A DNA stretch of 64,000 bases. It comes from Streptomyces sp. NRRL S-1022 (GTDB lineage: Bacteria; Actinomycetota; Actinomycetes; Streptomycetales; Streptomycetaceae). A program made the position numbers and the translations under genes. The DNA lies in NCBI RefSeq assembly GCF_000720135.1, contig NZ_JOIU01000030.1, forward strand, positions 1 to 64,000, in the 5' to 3' direction. Shown here piece by piece: positions 16,479 to 26,039 of this stretch; position 1 is the first letter of the stretch, and every line of letters begins with the position of its first letter. Below the pieces are notes generated by a model. That model was given only the letters and a program-made list of their open reading frames with translations, did not search any database and was not told the DNA's origin.

Positions 16479-17480
16479 GTGCCCAAGCTGAACCGCGCCG
16501 ACGCCGAAGCCGCCCTGCGCAACCCGCTCGCCTTCATCGCCGACCGCTGGACCCCGGACCCCCGGACCGTCCGGCGGGCCGCGCTCGCCGCGCTCGTGAT
16601 GTCGGTCGTCATCGTCGTCACCGGCGGCGCCGTCCGCCTCACCGGCTCGGGCCTCGGCTGCCCGACCTGGCCCACCTGCACCGACGACTCGCTGACCACC
16701 ACCCGGGCCATGGGCTTCCACGGGGTCGTCGAGTTCGGCAACCGCATGCTGACGTACGTGCTGTGCGCGGCCGTCGGCTGGGCGATCGTCGCGGCCCGCG
16801 CCGCGAAGCCGTGGCGGCGGAGCCTGACCCGGCTGGGCTGGGCCCAGTTCTGGGTGGTCATGGGCAACGCGGTGCTCGGCGGCATCGTCGTCCTGGTCGG
16901 CCTCAACCCGTACACGGTGGCCGCGCACTTCCTGCTCTCCTCGGCGCTGATCGCCATCGCGACCGTGATGTGGCAGCGCACCCGGGAGGGTGACGGGGCG
17001 CCGCGTCCGCTGGTCGGCGCGGCGGTGCAGCAGCTGGTGTGGTTCCTGGTGGGTGCCACCGTGCTGCTCATCGCGGTCGGCACGGTGGTGACCGGGTCCG
17101 GACCGCACGCCGGCGACTCCAGCGAGGTCGAGCGCATCCCGATCGACTGGGAGACGGTCTCCAAGCTGCACGCGGTGCTCGCCTGGATCGTCGTGACGCT
17201 GACGTTCGCCCTGTGGTTCGTCCTGAAGGCGGTCGACGCCCCGCCCGGCCCCCTGGCCCGGACGCGGGAGCTGTTCGTGGTCCTGCTCGCGCAGGGCGTG
17301 ATCGGGTACGTGCAGTACTTCACGCACCTGCCCGAGCTGCTGGTCGGCCTGCACATGCTCGGCTCGTGCCTGATCTGGATCGCCGCCCTCCGCGTGCTGC
17401 TCTCGCTGCGTGAGCGCCCGGAGGCCGTCCTGGACGTGCCGGGCCCCTCGGCCGGGGTGACCGTCGGCACGCGCGCCTGA
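16479..17480 (+). CDS. ctaA: Heme A synthase (COX15/CtaA)
   Basis: This integral membrane enzyme of about 333 residues oxidises the C8 methyl of heme O to formyl, giving heme A for cytochrome aa3 oxidase. Eight hydrophobic segments and the expected histidines are seen: FHGVVEFGNR, VAAHFLL, KLHAVLAW and GLHMLGS. Two starts are possible, ATG 16470 and GTG 16479. TACGAT at 16466-16471 looks like a -10, which would make the GTG at 16479 a leaderless start, so I prefer it. Its partner ctaB lies at 19895-20896. Confidence 0.93.
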   Translation: MPKLNRADAEAALRNPLAFIADRWTPDPRTVRRAALAALVMSVVIVVTGGAVRLTGSGLGCPTWPTCTDDSLTTTRAMGFHGVVEFGNRMLTYVLCAAVGWAIVAARAAKPWRRSLTRLGWAQFWVVMGNAVLGGIVVLVGLNPYTVAAHFLLSSALIAIATVMWQRTREGDGAPRPLVGAAVQQLVWFLVGATVLLIAVGTVVTGSGPHAGDSSEVERIPIDWETVSKLHAVLAWIVVTLTFALWFVLKAVDAPPGPLARTRELFVVLLAQGVIGYVQYFTHLPELLVGLHMLGSCLIWIAALRVLLSLRERPEAVLDVPGPSAGVTVGTRA

Positions 17481-17481
17481 C

Positions 17482-18222
17482 TCACCCGTACGTGGTGATC
17501 AGCGCATCGATCGCCGGCCCCAGGAACGCCCGGGTCGTGTCGGCGCGGTGGGCGAGCCAGTCCCGGGTGGGCGGGGCCGGGGCGTCGTAACGGCGCCGGG
17601 CGATGTCGTCGACGACCTCGGACGGTGCGCCGAGGGACGGGAGTTCGGCGAGGGCCTCCCGCTTGGTGATCAGCCGGCCGTCGCGGAGGGTCACGGTGGC
17701 CCGGGCGAAGGTCAGCAGCCCCAGGTCCACCCAGATGTCCTGCCGCCACAGCCGGGCCCTGTCCACCGCCGGCCGCCAGAAGTCCCGCTGGTCGCGTACG
17801 ACGAAGTCGTCGAGCTGGAGGTCCGGTACCGGCGGCAGCAGCTCGCCCGGTGCCCGACCGTGCAGCACGCGCCCGAAGTCGTGCAGCTCGCGCCGGGTGA
17901 CGGGGGTGACGCTGCGGCGCCGCAGCCCGTTGTGCGCCCAGGTCAGGTGCCGCCGCCCGGGGTCGGCCAGCGTCTTCGGGGTCAGGTAGCTGCAGTGCAG
18001 CTTCGCGGCGAGCGGTCCGGCGGCGCGCAGCCGGGCGTGCAGGGCCGCCACCCGCCAGGCCCGCCCCGGCCCGAGCGGCCCGGGCAGGACGGCGATGAGG
18101 TCCAGGTCGCTGCGCCCCTCCTGGTAGTCGCCGCCGGCCAGGGAGCCGTGGGCCCAGAGGGCGAGGGGATGTAAGGGCGCGAGGCCGCGCAGGAAGGCGT
18201 CGAGCAGCGTGTCGGTCGGCAT
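17482..18222 (-). CDS. Nucleotidyltransferase-fold protein
   Basis: This 246-residue protein carries the polymerase-beta-type nucleotidyltransferase motif: AHGSLAGGDY then GRSDLDLI, giving GS-x-DLDL. Such enzymes transfer nucleotidyl groups to antibiotics, proteins or RNA. Its target is unknown; similarity is to the aminoglycoside-adenylyltransferase-like group. The ATG at 18222 is preferred over 18258 because TACAGA stands 8 bases before it and suits a leaderless transcript. It converges on ctaA with no gap. Confidence 0.75.
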   Translation of the reverse strand: MPTDTLLDAFLRGLAPLHPLALWAHGSLAGGDYQEGRSDLDLIAVLPGPLGPGRAWRVAALHARLRAAGPLAAKLHCSYLTPKTLADPGRRHLTWAHNGLRRRSVTPVTRRELHDFGRVLHGRAPGELLPPVPDLQLDDFVVRDQRDFWRPAVDRARLWRQDIWVDLGLLTFARATVTLRDGRLITKREALAELPSLGAPSEVVDDIARRRYDAPAPPTRDWLAHRADTTRAFLGPAIDALITTYG

Positions 18223-18261
18223 CGCCCCAGTCTGTACAGCGCCGCCCGCGCTGTACATCCC

Positions 18262-19368
18262 TCACTCCAGCCCGTACACCCGGTGCGCGTTGTCCGCGGC
18301 GATCAGCCGGGCCACCCGCTGGGCGTCCTCCAGACACCAGGCGCCCTCCGCGACCCAGCCGCCCAGCACCCGGCCCAGGGCCTCCCGGAAGAGGCGGGCG
18401 CCGACGAGGTGCAGTTCGGGCAGGCCCTGGGCGCCGGTGGAGAAGAGGATCTTGCCGAAGGGGGCCAGTTCCATGATCTCGGCGAGGACCGTGGCCGCCC
18501 GGGCGCCGGTGCGCACGAGCGCGGCGCCCGAGTCGGCGTAGACGTGCGGGAAGGCCCCGGCCAGGTGGGCGGCGTGGCGGTGGTACGGATAGCCGTGCAG
18601 CAGGATCAGGTCGGTGCCGAGGCCGGCGGTGGCCCGGACGAAGTCGGTGAGCAGCACCGGGTCCGTGCGGTCGATGCGGGAGCCGGGCTCGCCGAGGCCG
18701 GCGTGCAGTTGCAGGGGCAGGCCCGAGGCGACCGCGATCCACAGCAGGTGGCGCAGCAGCACCGGGTCGGTGAGCGCCCCCCCGACCCGCCGCCCGGCCA
18801 GCCAGCGGCCCGCCGCGCCCCGCACCTCCCCCGGCCCCGGCGGCTCGGGCGCGAGGGCCAGGCCGTGCCGCAGGCCCGCGACGGAGGTGAAGGCGACGGC
18901 GGTCGCCGCGGCGCCGTGCACCGACTCGGCGAGGTTGGCCAGGAAGGACTCGACGGTGCCGGAGGTGTCGGCGACCTGCTCGGCGAGCGGCTCCAGCCGG
19001 ATGATCTCCTGGGCCCGGGCCGCCGCCGCGGAGGCCAGTTCGGCGGGACCGGTGAGGTCGCCCGGCAGGCCCGAGTCGACCAGGTACATCGTGATGCCGC
19101 TGCCGCGCAGCAGCCGACGGCCCGCCTCCAGAGCGCCCAGTTCCCGGCGCCGGGCCAGATAGCGGGCCGGCGGGCAGTGCGGTTCCAGGCCGAGCAGGGG
19201 CGGGCACCAGCGCCGTACGGCGAAGCCGGTCTGGGTGTCGAAGAGGGTGGTGCCCGGGGCCGGTGGTCCCTCGGTGCGGGCCAGCTGGGCCTCGAAGGTG
19301 CCGAGGCCCAGTTCCGTCCGCAGTACGCCGTGGCAGTACTGGTCCACGAGGGACGGTGTCTCGATCAT
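18262..19368 (-). CDS. Amidohydrolase-family protein
   Basis: This 368-residue protein resembles amidohydrolase-2 (FluG N-terminal-like) enzymes: DQYCHG near the start as the HxH-like site, PLQLHAGLGEPG with the metal-binding histidine, ILLHGYPYHR, and the C-terminal DNAHRVYGL. These TIM-barrel metal enzymes act on amide or carboxylate substrates. The start at 19368 is supported by GGGAGG about 8 bases upstream. It lies 39 bases upstream of the nucleotidyltransferase gene. Substrate unknown. Confidence 0.8.
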   Translation of the reverse strand: MIETPSLVDQYCHGVLRTELGLGTFEAQLARTEGPPAPGTTLFDTQTGFAVRRWCPPLLGLEPHCPPARYLARRRELGALEAGRRLLRGSGITMYLVDSGLPGDLTGPAELASAAAARAQEIIRLEPLAEQVADTSGTVESFLANLAESVHGAAATAVAFTSVAGLRHGLALAPEPPGPGEVRGAAGRWLAGRRVGGALTDPVLLRHLLWIAVASGLPLQLHAGLGEPGSRIDRTDPVLLTDFVRATAGLGTDLILLHGYPYHRHAAHLAGAFPHVYADSGAALVRTGARAATVLAEIMELAPFGKILFSTGAQGLPELHLVGARLFREALGRVLGGWVAEGAWCLEDAQRVARLIAADNAHRVYGLE

Positions 19369-19504
19369 CCCGGGCCTCCCCGCGTCCGTCGGCTTTGACC
19401 GGCCTAACGGGTGAACGGGGCGTGAGGTCGCGGATGGGACCGGGACTGTTCGCGGTCCGCCGGCCGCGGGCCGTCCCGGGCCGGCCGCCCGGGCGCCGCG
19501 TGGT

Positions 19505-19825
19505 TCAGCCGCCCACCTGGATGCCGGCCATCCGCTTCCACTCGTACGCGCCCGTCCGCACCTTGGCCGCGAACTCGCCGTCGAAGGACTCGTGGACCGT
19601 GATGCCGGCCTTCTCCACCGCCTGCCGGGCGATGTCGGTGCTGGGCGCCACCAGGTCGCCCCAGCCGCCGTCCTCGCCGACGAGGACGATGCGGGCGCCG
19701 CGTTCGCCGATGTGGGCGACCTGGCCCTCCGCGCCGCCGTGCGCCTTCGCGAAGGCGGTGATCCGGTGGGCGAGCCGGGACACCTTGCGCTCGGCCCGCG
19801 CGTCAACCTGCTGCGTGTCTGCCAT
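19505..19825 (-). CDS. Conserved small protein of unknown function
   Basis: This 106-residue soluble protein has a charged N-terminal helix and a compact C-terminal domain (for example HIGERGARIVLVGEDGGWGD). I recognise it only as a conserved Streptomyces hypothetical protein. It starts with ATG and stands between the amidohydrolase gene and ctaB on the same strand, with about 140 bases before the former. No motif gives a function. Confidence 0.7.
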   Translation of the reverse strand: MADTQQVDARAERKVSRLAHRITAFAKAHGGAEGQVAHIGERGARIVLVGEDGGWGDLVAPSTDIARQAVEKAGITVHESFDGEFAAKVRTGAYEWKRMAGIQVGG

Positions 19826-19894
19826 GCCCAGGATGCTACCGACGGGTAGATCGGCTGGCGAGATCAGGGCCCTGTGACATACGCCCGCCGCGCG

Positions 19895-20896
19895 TCAGCG
19901 CAGGAACGGGTCCACCGCGATCGCCACGAACAGCAGGGACACGTAGGTGATGGACCAGTGGAAGAGCCGCATCTCCTTCAGCTTCCCGCCCGTGACCTCG
20001 GCCTTGGCCCGGTTCTGCAGGGCGTGCGCCTCCCACAGCCACCAGCCGCCCGAGGCCAGCGCGACGGCCGTGTAGAACCAGCCGGTGTAGCCGAGCGGGG
20101 TGAGCAGCAGGGAGACGGCGACCATCACCCAGCTGTAGATCACGATCTGCCGGGCGACGACCTTGTTGGACGCGATGACCGGCAGCATCGGCACGCCCAC
20201 GCGCGCGTAGTCCTCCTTGACCTTCATGGACAGCGGCCAGTAGTGCGGCGGCGTCCAGAAGAAGATCACCATGAAGAGGATGAGCGGCGCCCAGGAGAGC
20301 GAGTTCGTCACGGCCGACCAGCCGATGAGCACCGGCATGCAGCCCGCGATGCCGCCCCACACGATGTTCTGCGACGTACGCCGCTTGAGGATCATCGTGT
20401 AGACGACGACGTAGAAGAGGAGAGCCCCGAGCGAGAGCCAGGCGCTCAGCCAGTTGACGGTGAGCCCGAACAGCAGCGTCGAGACGACGGCCAGGGAGAT
20501 GCCGAAGGCCAGGCACTCGCGCGGGCTGACCATGCCGGTCACCAGGGGCCGCTGCGAGGTGCGGTCCATGAGCGCGTCGATGTCCCGGTCGATGTACATG
20601 TTGAGCGCGTTGGCGCCGCCCGCGGACAGATAGCCGCCGACGCAGGTGAGCAGGACCAGCACGAGGTCGGGCACGCCCTGCTGCGCCAGGAACATCACCG
20701 GAACGGTGGTGATGAGCAGCAGCTCGATGATCCGCGGCTTGGTCAGCGCCACGAACGCCTTGACACGGGCCCCGAACGGCCGGTGAACCGGGCTTTGGCT
20801 CGCACCGAGCGCACCCTCCCCCAGTGCCTTGACGGCCTGGGAGGTGCCCCCAGGCCGGGATTCGACGGCCGTCACGCACACCCCTGACAGAGACAT
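19895..20896 (-). CDS. ctaB: Protoheme IX farnesyltransferase (heme O synthase)
   Basis: This membrane enzyme of up to 333 residues transfers farnesyl from farnesyl diphosphate to heme B, making heme O for CtaA. Nine hydrophobic segments and the UbiA-family motif [15 protein letters not shown], plus the second acidic motif with [17 protein letters not shown], are present. The first ATG (20896) is given, but the GTG seven codons later is also plausible. It is divergent from the transketolase operon. Confidence 0.94.
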   Translation of the reverse strand: MSLSGVCVTAVESRPGGTSQAVKALGEGALGASQSPVHRPFGARVKAFVALTKPRIIELLLITTVPVMFLAQQGVPDLVLVLLTCVGGYLSAGGANALNMYIDRDIDALMDRTSQRPLVTGMVSPRECLAFGISLAVVSTLLFGLTVNWLSAWLSLGALLFYVVVYTMILKRRTSQNIVWGGIAGCMPVLIGWSAVTNSLSWAPLILFMVIFFWTPPHYWPLSMKVKEDYARVGVPMLPVIASNKVVARQIVIYSWVMVAVSLLLTPLGYTGWFYTAVALASGGWWLWEAHALQNRAKAEVTGGKLKEMRLFHWSITYVSLLFVAIAVDPFLR

Positions 20897-21259
20897 CCCA
20901 GCGAGCCTCCCGGTGTGAGGACCCGGTAAAGGCTCGCGCGTACCACGCCACTTTAGACGTTGCCCATACCCCGGCCTCCGCGGGGGTGGGGTCGTGTTGG
21001 AGCGCGCCCCATAAGAGGGGAGCGGGTACTCGATTGAGCGCTCAGATGACCGCCTCCGTATTCATGTGCCGAACGGCTCGTCGGCCAGTCGGGAGGCGGA
21101 TCGCACCGAGTCCCGGCAGTCTGTAAACACTCGAAAAAACGCACGTCCTCACGGGGGTAGGCTCGACAACGGCCGGTGGGCGCCACGCCCCCCGGCGGCC
21201 GGGTGGGCCCATGCCCCGACGACCGGCGACCGACATGTGGAGAGGAGCCCTGACCCAGG
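20897..21259. promoter_or_regulatory. Divergent ctaB / tkt promoter region
   Basis: A 363-base gap without a gene. It holds a perfect 10-bp palindrome TGAGCGCTCA (21035-21044). A possible -10 for tkt, TAGGCT, is at about 21157-21162, and a TAAAGT on the minus strand near 20955 might serve ctaB. GGAGAGGAG just before tkt is a good ribosome-binding site. Assignments of the promoters are tentative. Confidence 0.4.
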
Positions 21260-23347
21260 GTGAGCACCAAGCCGACCACCACAGACCTTGAGTGGACCGA
21301 GCTGGACCAGCGGGCCGTGGACACCGCCCGTGTCCTGGCCGCAGACGCCGTACAGAAGGTCGGCAACGGCCATCCCGGTACGGCGATGAGCCTGGCCCCG
21401 GCCGCCTACACCCTCTTCCAGAAGGTGATGCGGCACGACCCGGCCGACCCCGAGTGGGTGGGGCGCGACCGTTTCGTGCTGTCCGCCGGCCACTCGTCCC
21501 TGACCCTCTACACCCAGCTCTACCTGGCCGGCTTCGGTCTGGAGCTGGACGACCTCAAGGCGTTCCGCACGTGGGGTTCGAAGACCCCCGGTCACCCGGA
21601 GTACGGGCACACCAGGGGTGTCGAGACCACCACGGGCCCGCTGGGCCAGGGTGTGGCCAACGCGGTGGGCATGGCGATGGCCGCCCGCTACGAGCGCGGT
21701 CTGTTCGACCCGGCGGCCCCGCAGGGCGAGTCCCCCTTCGACCACTTCGTCTACTGCATCGCCGGTGACGGCTGCCTCCAGGAGGGCATCTCCGCCGAGG
21801 CGTCCTCGCTGGCCGGCCACCAGAAGCTGGGCAACCTGATCCTGCTGTGGGACGACAACCACATCTCGATCGAGGGCGACACCGAGACCGCCGTCTCCGA
21901 GGACACCGTCAAGCGGTACGAGGCCTACGGCTGGCACGTGCAGCGGGTGGAGGCCAAGGCCGACGGCGACCTGGACCCGCAGGCGATCTTCGCCGCGATC
22001 CAGGAGGCGAAGAAGGTCACGGACAGGCCGTCCTTCATCGCGATGCGCTCGATCATCGCCTGGCCGGCCCCGAACGCGCAGAACACCGAGGCCGCGCACG
22101 GCTCGGCGCTGGGCGAGGAGGAGGTCGCCGCCACCAAGCGCGTCCTCGGCTTCGACCCGGAGCGGAGCTTCGAGGTCGCCGACGAGGTCATCGAGCACAC
22201 CCGCAAGGCGCTGGAGCGGGGTGCCGAGGCGAAGGCCGAGTGGGAGAAGTCCTTCCAGGTGTGGCGGGACGCCCACCCGGAGCGGGCCGCCGAGTTCGAC
22301 CGGATCAGCAAGGGCGAGCTGCCCACCGGCTGGGAGGAGAAGCTCCCGGTCTTCGAGCCCGGCAAGGCCGTCGCCACGCGTGCCGCGTCCGGCAAGGTCC
22401 TGCAGGCGCTCGGCGCGGTGATCCCCGAGCTGTGGGGCGGCTCCGCCGACCTCGCCGGCTCGAACAACACCACGATCGACAAGAACAGCTCCTTCCTGCC
22501 CGAGGGCAACCCGCTGCCGGAGGCCAACCCCTACGGCCGCACGATCCACTTCGGTATCCGCGAGCACTCCATGGGCGCGGAGCTGAACGGCATCACCCTG
22601 CACGGCAACACCCGCGTCTACGGCGGTACCTTCCTCGTCTTCTCCGACTACATGCGCAACGCGGTGCGCCTGTCGGCCCTGATGCACCTGCCGGTGACGT
22701 ACGTGTGGACGCACGACTCCATCGGCCTCGGCGAGGACGGCCCCACCCACCAGCCGGTCGAGCACCTGGCCTCGCTGCGCGCGATCCCGGGTCTGAACAT
22801 CGTGCGCCCGGCGGACGCCAACGAGACCGCGATCGCCTGGCGCGAGATCCTCGGGCGCTGGACGAAGGAGTTCGGCAAGGGCCAGCCGCACGGCCTGGCG
22901 CTCACCCGCCAGGGTGTGCCGGCGTACGAGCCGAACGAGGACGCCGCCCGGGGCGGCTACGTGCTGTTCGAGGCCGAGGGCGGCGAGGCGCAGGTCGTCC
23001 TGATCGCCACCGGGTCCGAGGTGCACGTGGCCGTGGAGGCGCGTGAGCAGCTCCAGGCCGAGGGCATCGCGACCCGGGTCGTCTCGATGCCGTGCGTGGA
23101 GTGGTTCGAGCAGCAGGACCAGGGGTACCGGGACTCCGTGTTGCCGCCGTCCGTGAAGGCCCGAGTCGCCGTGGAGGCGGGCGTCGGCCTGACCTGGCAC
23201 AAGTACGTGGGGGACGCCGGCCGCATCGTTTCCCTGGAGCACTTCGGTGCTTCCGCCGATGCCAAGGTGCTCTTCAAGGAATTCGGCTTCACCGCGGAGA
23301 ACGTGGCCGCGAAGGCGCGGGAATCCCTCGCCGACGCTCAGCGCTGA
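21260..23347 (+). CDS. tkt: Transketolase
   Basis: This 695-residue thiamine-diphosphate enzyme moves two-carbon ketol units between sugar phosphates in the non-oxidative pentose-phosphate path. The cofactor motif begins GDGCLQEG and continues to LLWDDN; the early GNGHPGTAMS block and the central EHSMGAELNG are typical. It starts with GTG after a GGAGAGGAG stretch. It is the first of five same-strand genes (tkt, tal, zwf, opcA, pgl), forming a pentose-phosphate operon. Confidence 0.96.
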   Translation: MSTKPTTTDLEWTELDQRAVDTARVLAADAVQKVGNGHPGTAMSLAPAAYTLFQKVMRHDPADPEWVGRDRFVLSAGHSSLTLYTQLYLAGFGLELDDLKAFRTWGSKTPGHPEYGHTRGVETTTGPLGQGVANAVGMAMAARYERGLFDPAAPQGESPFDHFVYCIAGDGCLQEGISAEASSLAGHQKLGNLILLWDDNHISIEGDTETAVSEDTVKRYEAYGWHVQRVEAKADGDLDPQAIFAAIQEAKKVTDRPSFIAMRSIIAWPAPNAQNTEAAHGSALGEEEVAATKRVLGFDPERSFEVADEVIEHTRKALERGAEAKAEWEKSFQVWRDAHPERAAEFDRISKGELPTGWEEKLPVFEPGKAVATRAASGKVLQALGAVIPELWGGSADLAGSNNTTIDKNSSFLPEGNPLPEANPYGRTIHFGIREHSMGAELNGITLHGNTRVYGGTFLVFSDYMRNAVRLSALMHLPVTYVWTHDSIGLGEDGPTHQPVEHLASLRAIPGLNIVRPADANETAIAWREILGRWTKEFGKGQPHGLALTRQGVPAYEPNEDAARGGYVLFEAEGGEAQVVLIATGSEVHVAVEAREQLQAEGIATRVVSMPCVEWFEQQDQGYRDSVLPPSVKARVAVEAGVGLTWHKYVGDAGRIVSLEHFGASADAKVLFKEFGFTAENVAAKARESLADAQR

Positions 23348-23380
23348 CGCTCATATACGACACGTAGGAGATGTAATTCC

Positions 23381-24499
23381 ATGACAGACGCACTCAAGCG
23401 CCTCTCCGAGGAGGGCGTCGCGATCTGGCTGGACGACCTGTCGCGCAAGCGGATCACGTCCGGCAACCTCGCCGAGCTGATCGACCAGCAGCACGTCGTG
23501 GGCGTCACCACCAACCCGACGATCTTCCAGAAGGCGATCTCGCAGGGCGACGGCTACGACCAGCAGCTGTCCGACCTGGCCGCCCGCAAGGTCACGGTCG
23601 AAGAGGCCATCCGCATGATCACCACGGCGGACGTCCGCGACGCCGCCGACATCCTGCGCCCGGTCTTCGACGCCACGAACGGCCAGGACGGCCGGGTCTC
23701 CATCGAGGTCGACCCCCGTCTGGCGCACAACGAGCACGCCACCGTCGCCGAGGCCAAGCAGCTGGCCTGGCTGGTGGACCGCCCGAACACCCTCATCAAG
23801 ATCCCGGCCACCATGGCGGGCATCCCGGCGATCAGCGAGGTCATCGGCCTCGGCATCAGCGTCAACGTCACGCTGATCTTCTCGCTGGAGCGCTACCGCG
23901 CGGTCATGGACGCCTACCTGACCGGTCTGGAGAAGGCCAGGGAACGCGGCCTGGACCTGTCCAAGATCCACTCGGTGGCGTCCTTCTTCGTGTCCCGCGT
24001 GGACACCGAGATCGACAAGCGCCTGGACTCGATCGGCACCGACGAGGCCAAGGCGCTGCGCGGCAAGGCCGCCATCGCCAACGCCCGGCTCGCTTACCAG
24101 GCGTACGAGGAGGTCTTCTCCTCCGACCGCTGGAACGCGCTGGAGAAGGCGGGCGCCAACAAGCAGCGTCCGCTGTGGGCGTCGACCGGTGTGAAGGACC
24201 CGGCCTACCCGGACACGATGTACGTGACCGAGCTGGTCGCCCCGAACACCGTCAACACCATGCCGGAGGCCACGCTGGAGGCCACCGAGGACCACGGCGA
24301 GATCACCGGCAACACCATCGCCGGCACCTACGAGCAGGCGCGCGCCGACCTCGACGCGCTGGAGAACCTCGGCATCGCGTACGACGACGTCGTGCGGGTG
24401 CTGGAGGAAGAGGGCGTCGAGAAGTTCGAGGCGTCCTGGAACGACCTGCTCAAGTCGACCCAGGCGGAGCTTGAGCGCCTCGCCCCTTCGGAGGGCTGA
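23381..24499 (+). CDS. tal: Transaldolase
   Basis: This 372-residue enzyme transfers a three-carbon dihydroxyacetone unit in the pentose-phosphate path. The Schiff-base lysine is Lys140 (LIKIPAT), and GVTTNPTIF at 41-49 is the family signature. It is of the longer actinobacterial class. The ATG has TAGGAG upstream; it follows tkt by 33 bases and precedes zwf by one base. Confidence 0.96.
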   Translation: MTDALKRLSEEGVAIWLDDLSRKRITSGNLAELIDQQHVVGVTTNPTIFQKAISQGDGYDQQLSDLAARKVTVEEAIRMITTADVRDAADILRPVFDATNGQDGRVSIEVDPRLAHNEHATVAEAKQLAWLVDRPNTLIKIPATMAGIPAISEVIGLGISVNVTLIFSLERYRAVMDAYLTGLEKARERGLDLSKIHSVASFFVSRVDTEIDKRLDSIGTDEAKALRGKAAIANARLAYQAYEEVFSSDRWNALEKAGANKQRPLWASTGVKDPAYPDTMYVTELVAPNTVNTMPEATLEATEDHGEITGNTIAGTYEQARADLDALENLGIAYDDVVRVLEEEGVEKFEASWNDLLKSTQAELERLAPSEG

Positions 24500-24500
24500 G

Positions 24501-26039
24501 TTGTCACCCGTTTCCGGTTCCGGAGCGAACCCGCTTCGTGACCCGGCCGACCGGCGGCTCCCGCGTATCGCGGGGCCGTCGGGCCTGGTCATCTTCGGCG
24601 TCACGGGCGACCTGTCGCGCAAGAAGCTGATGCCCGCGGTGTACGACCTCGCCAACCGGGGTCTGCTGCCGCCGGGCTTCTCGCTGGTGGGCTTCGCCCG
24701 CCGCGACTGGGAGCACGAGGACTTCGCCGAGGTCGTCCACGACGCGGTCAAGGAACACTCGCGCACCCCCTTCCGCGAGGAGGTCTGGCAGCAGCTCATC
24801 CAGGGGATGCGCTTCGTCCAGGGCACCTTCGACGACGACGAGGCGTTCGAGCGGCTGCGCGCCACCATCGAGGAGCTGGACAAGGCACAGGGCACGGGCG
24901 GGAACTTCGCCTTCTACCTGTCGGTGCCGCCCCGCTCCTTCCCGGTGGTCATCCAGCAGCTGAAGAAGCACGGTCTGGCCGACCAGACCGGCGGTTCCTG
25001 GCGGCGTGCGGTCATCGAGAAGCCGTTCGGGCACGACCTGGCGTCGGCCGAGCAGCTCAACAAGGTCGTGCACGAGGTGTTCGAGCCGGACCAGGTGTTC
25101 CGGATCGACCACTACCTCGGCAAGGAGACCGTCCAGAACATCCTGGCGCTGCGCTTCGCCAACACGATGTTCGAGCCGATCTGGAACCGGTCCTTCGTGG
25201 ACCACGTACAGATCACGATGGCCGAGGACATCGGCATCGGCGGCCGGGCCGGCTACTACGACGGCATCGGCGCCGCCCGCGACGTCATCCAGAACCACCT
25301 GCTCCAGCTCATGGCCCTCACCGCCATGGAGGAGCCCGCCTCCTTCGACGCGGACGCGCTGGCCGCGGAGAAGGAGAAGGTGCTCGGCGCCGTCCGGCTG
25401 CCGAAGGACCTGGGCGCCAACACGGTGCGCGGGCAGTACGCGGCGGGCTGGCAGGGCGGCCAGAAGGTCATCGGCTACCTCGAAGAGGACGGCATCGACC
25501 CGAAGTCGAAGACCGACACCTACGCCGCGGTCAAGCTGGAGGTGGACAACCGCCGCTGGGCGGGCGTCCCCTTCTACCTGCGCACCGGCAAGCGCCTCGG
25601 CCGCCGGGTGACGGAGATCGCGGTCGTCTTCCAGCGGGCCCCGCACTCCCCCTTCGACCACACGGCGACGGAGGAACTGGGCCAGAACGCGATCGTCATC
25701 CGCGTCCAGCCGGACGAGGGCATCACGGTCCGCTTCGGCTCGAAGGTGCCGGGCACCTCGATGGAGATCCGGGACGTCTCCATGGACTTCGCCTACGGCG
25801 AGTCGTTCACGGAGTCCAGCCCGGAGGCGTACGAGCGGCTCATCCTGGACGTGCTGCTCGGCGACGCCAACCTCTTCCCGCGCACGGAGGAGGTCGAGCT
25901 GTCCTGGAAGATCCTCGACCCGATCGAGGAGTACTGGGACAAGCACGGCAGGCCCGCACAGTACAAGTCGGGCACCTGGGGTCCCGTGGAGGCGGACGAG
26001 ATGCTCGCACGAGACGGACGGAGCTGGCGGCGGCCATGA
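24501..26039 (+). CDS. zwf: Glucose-6-phosphate 1-dehydrogenase
   Basis: This 512-residue enzyme oxidises glucose-6-phosphate to 6-phosphogluconolactone with NADP. The dinucleotide motif GVTGDLS is at 33-39 and the active-site motif RIDHYLGK at 201-208. I chose the TTG at 24501, one base after the tal stop, because GGAGGG lies 5 bases before it; a TTG at 24471 inside tal is the alternative. Its TGA overlaps the opcA ATG, and OpcA is its known activity partner. Confidence 0.95.
   Translation: MSPVSGSGANPLRDPADRRLPRIAGPSGLVIFGVTGDLSRKKLMPAVYDLANRGLLPPGFSLVGFARRDWEHEDFAEVVHDAVKEHSRTPFREEVWQQLIQGMRFVQGTFDDDEAFERLRATIEELDKAQGTGGNFAFYLSVPPRSFPVVIQQLKKHGLADQTGGSWRRAVIEKPFGHDLASAEQLNKVVHEVFEPDQVFRIDHYLGKETVQNILALRFANTMFEPIWNRSFVDHVQITMAEDIGIGGRAGYYDGIGAARDVIQNHLLQLMALTAMEEPASFDADALAAEKEKVLGAVRLPKDLGANTVRGQYAAGWQGGQKVIGYLEEDGIDPKSKTDTYAAVKLEVDNRRWAGVPFYLRTGKRLGRRVTEIAVVFQRAPHSPFDHTATEELGQNAIVIRVQPDEGITVRFGSKVPGTSMEIRDVSMDFAYGESFTESSPEAYERLILDVLLGDANLFPRTEEVELSWKILDPIEEYWDKHGRPAQYKSGTWGPVEADEMLARDGRSWRRP

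Noticed and set aside
16151..19207. A very long open frame of over 1000 codons on the minus strand across ctaA and the amidohydrolase region
   Set aside because: It is a GC-rich shadow: the true genes in other frames have recognisable domains, while this one is Arg/Pro/Ala-rich without any motif.
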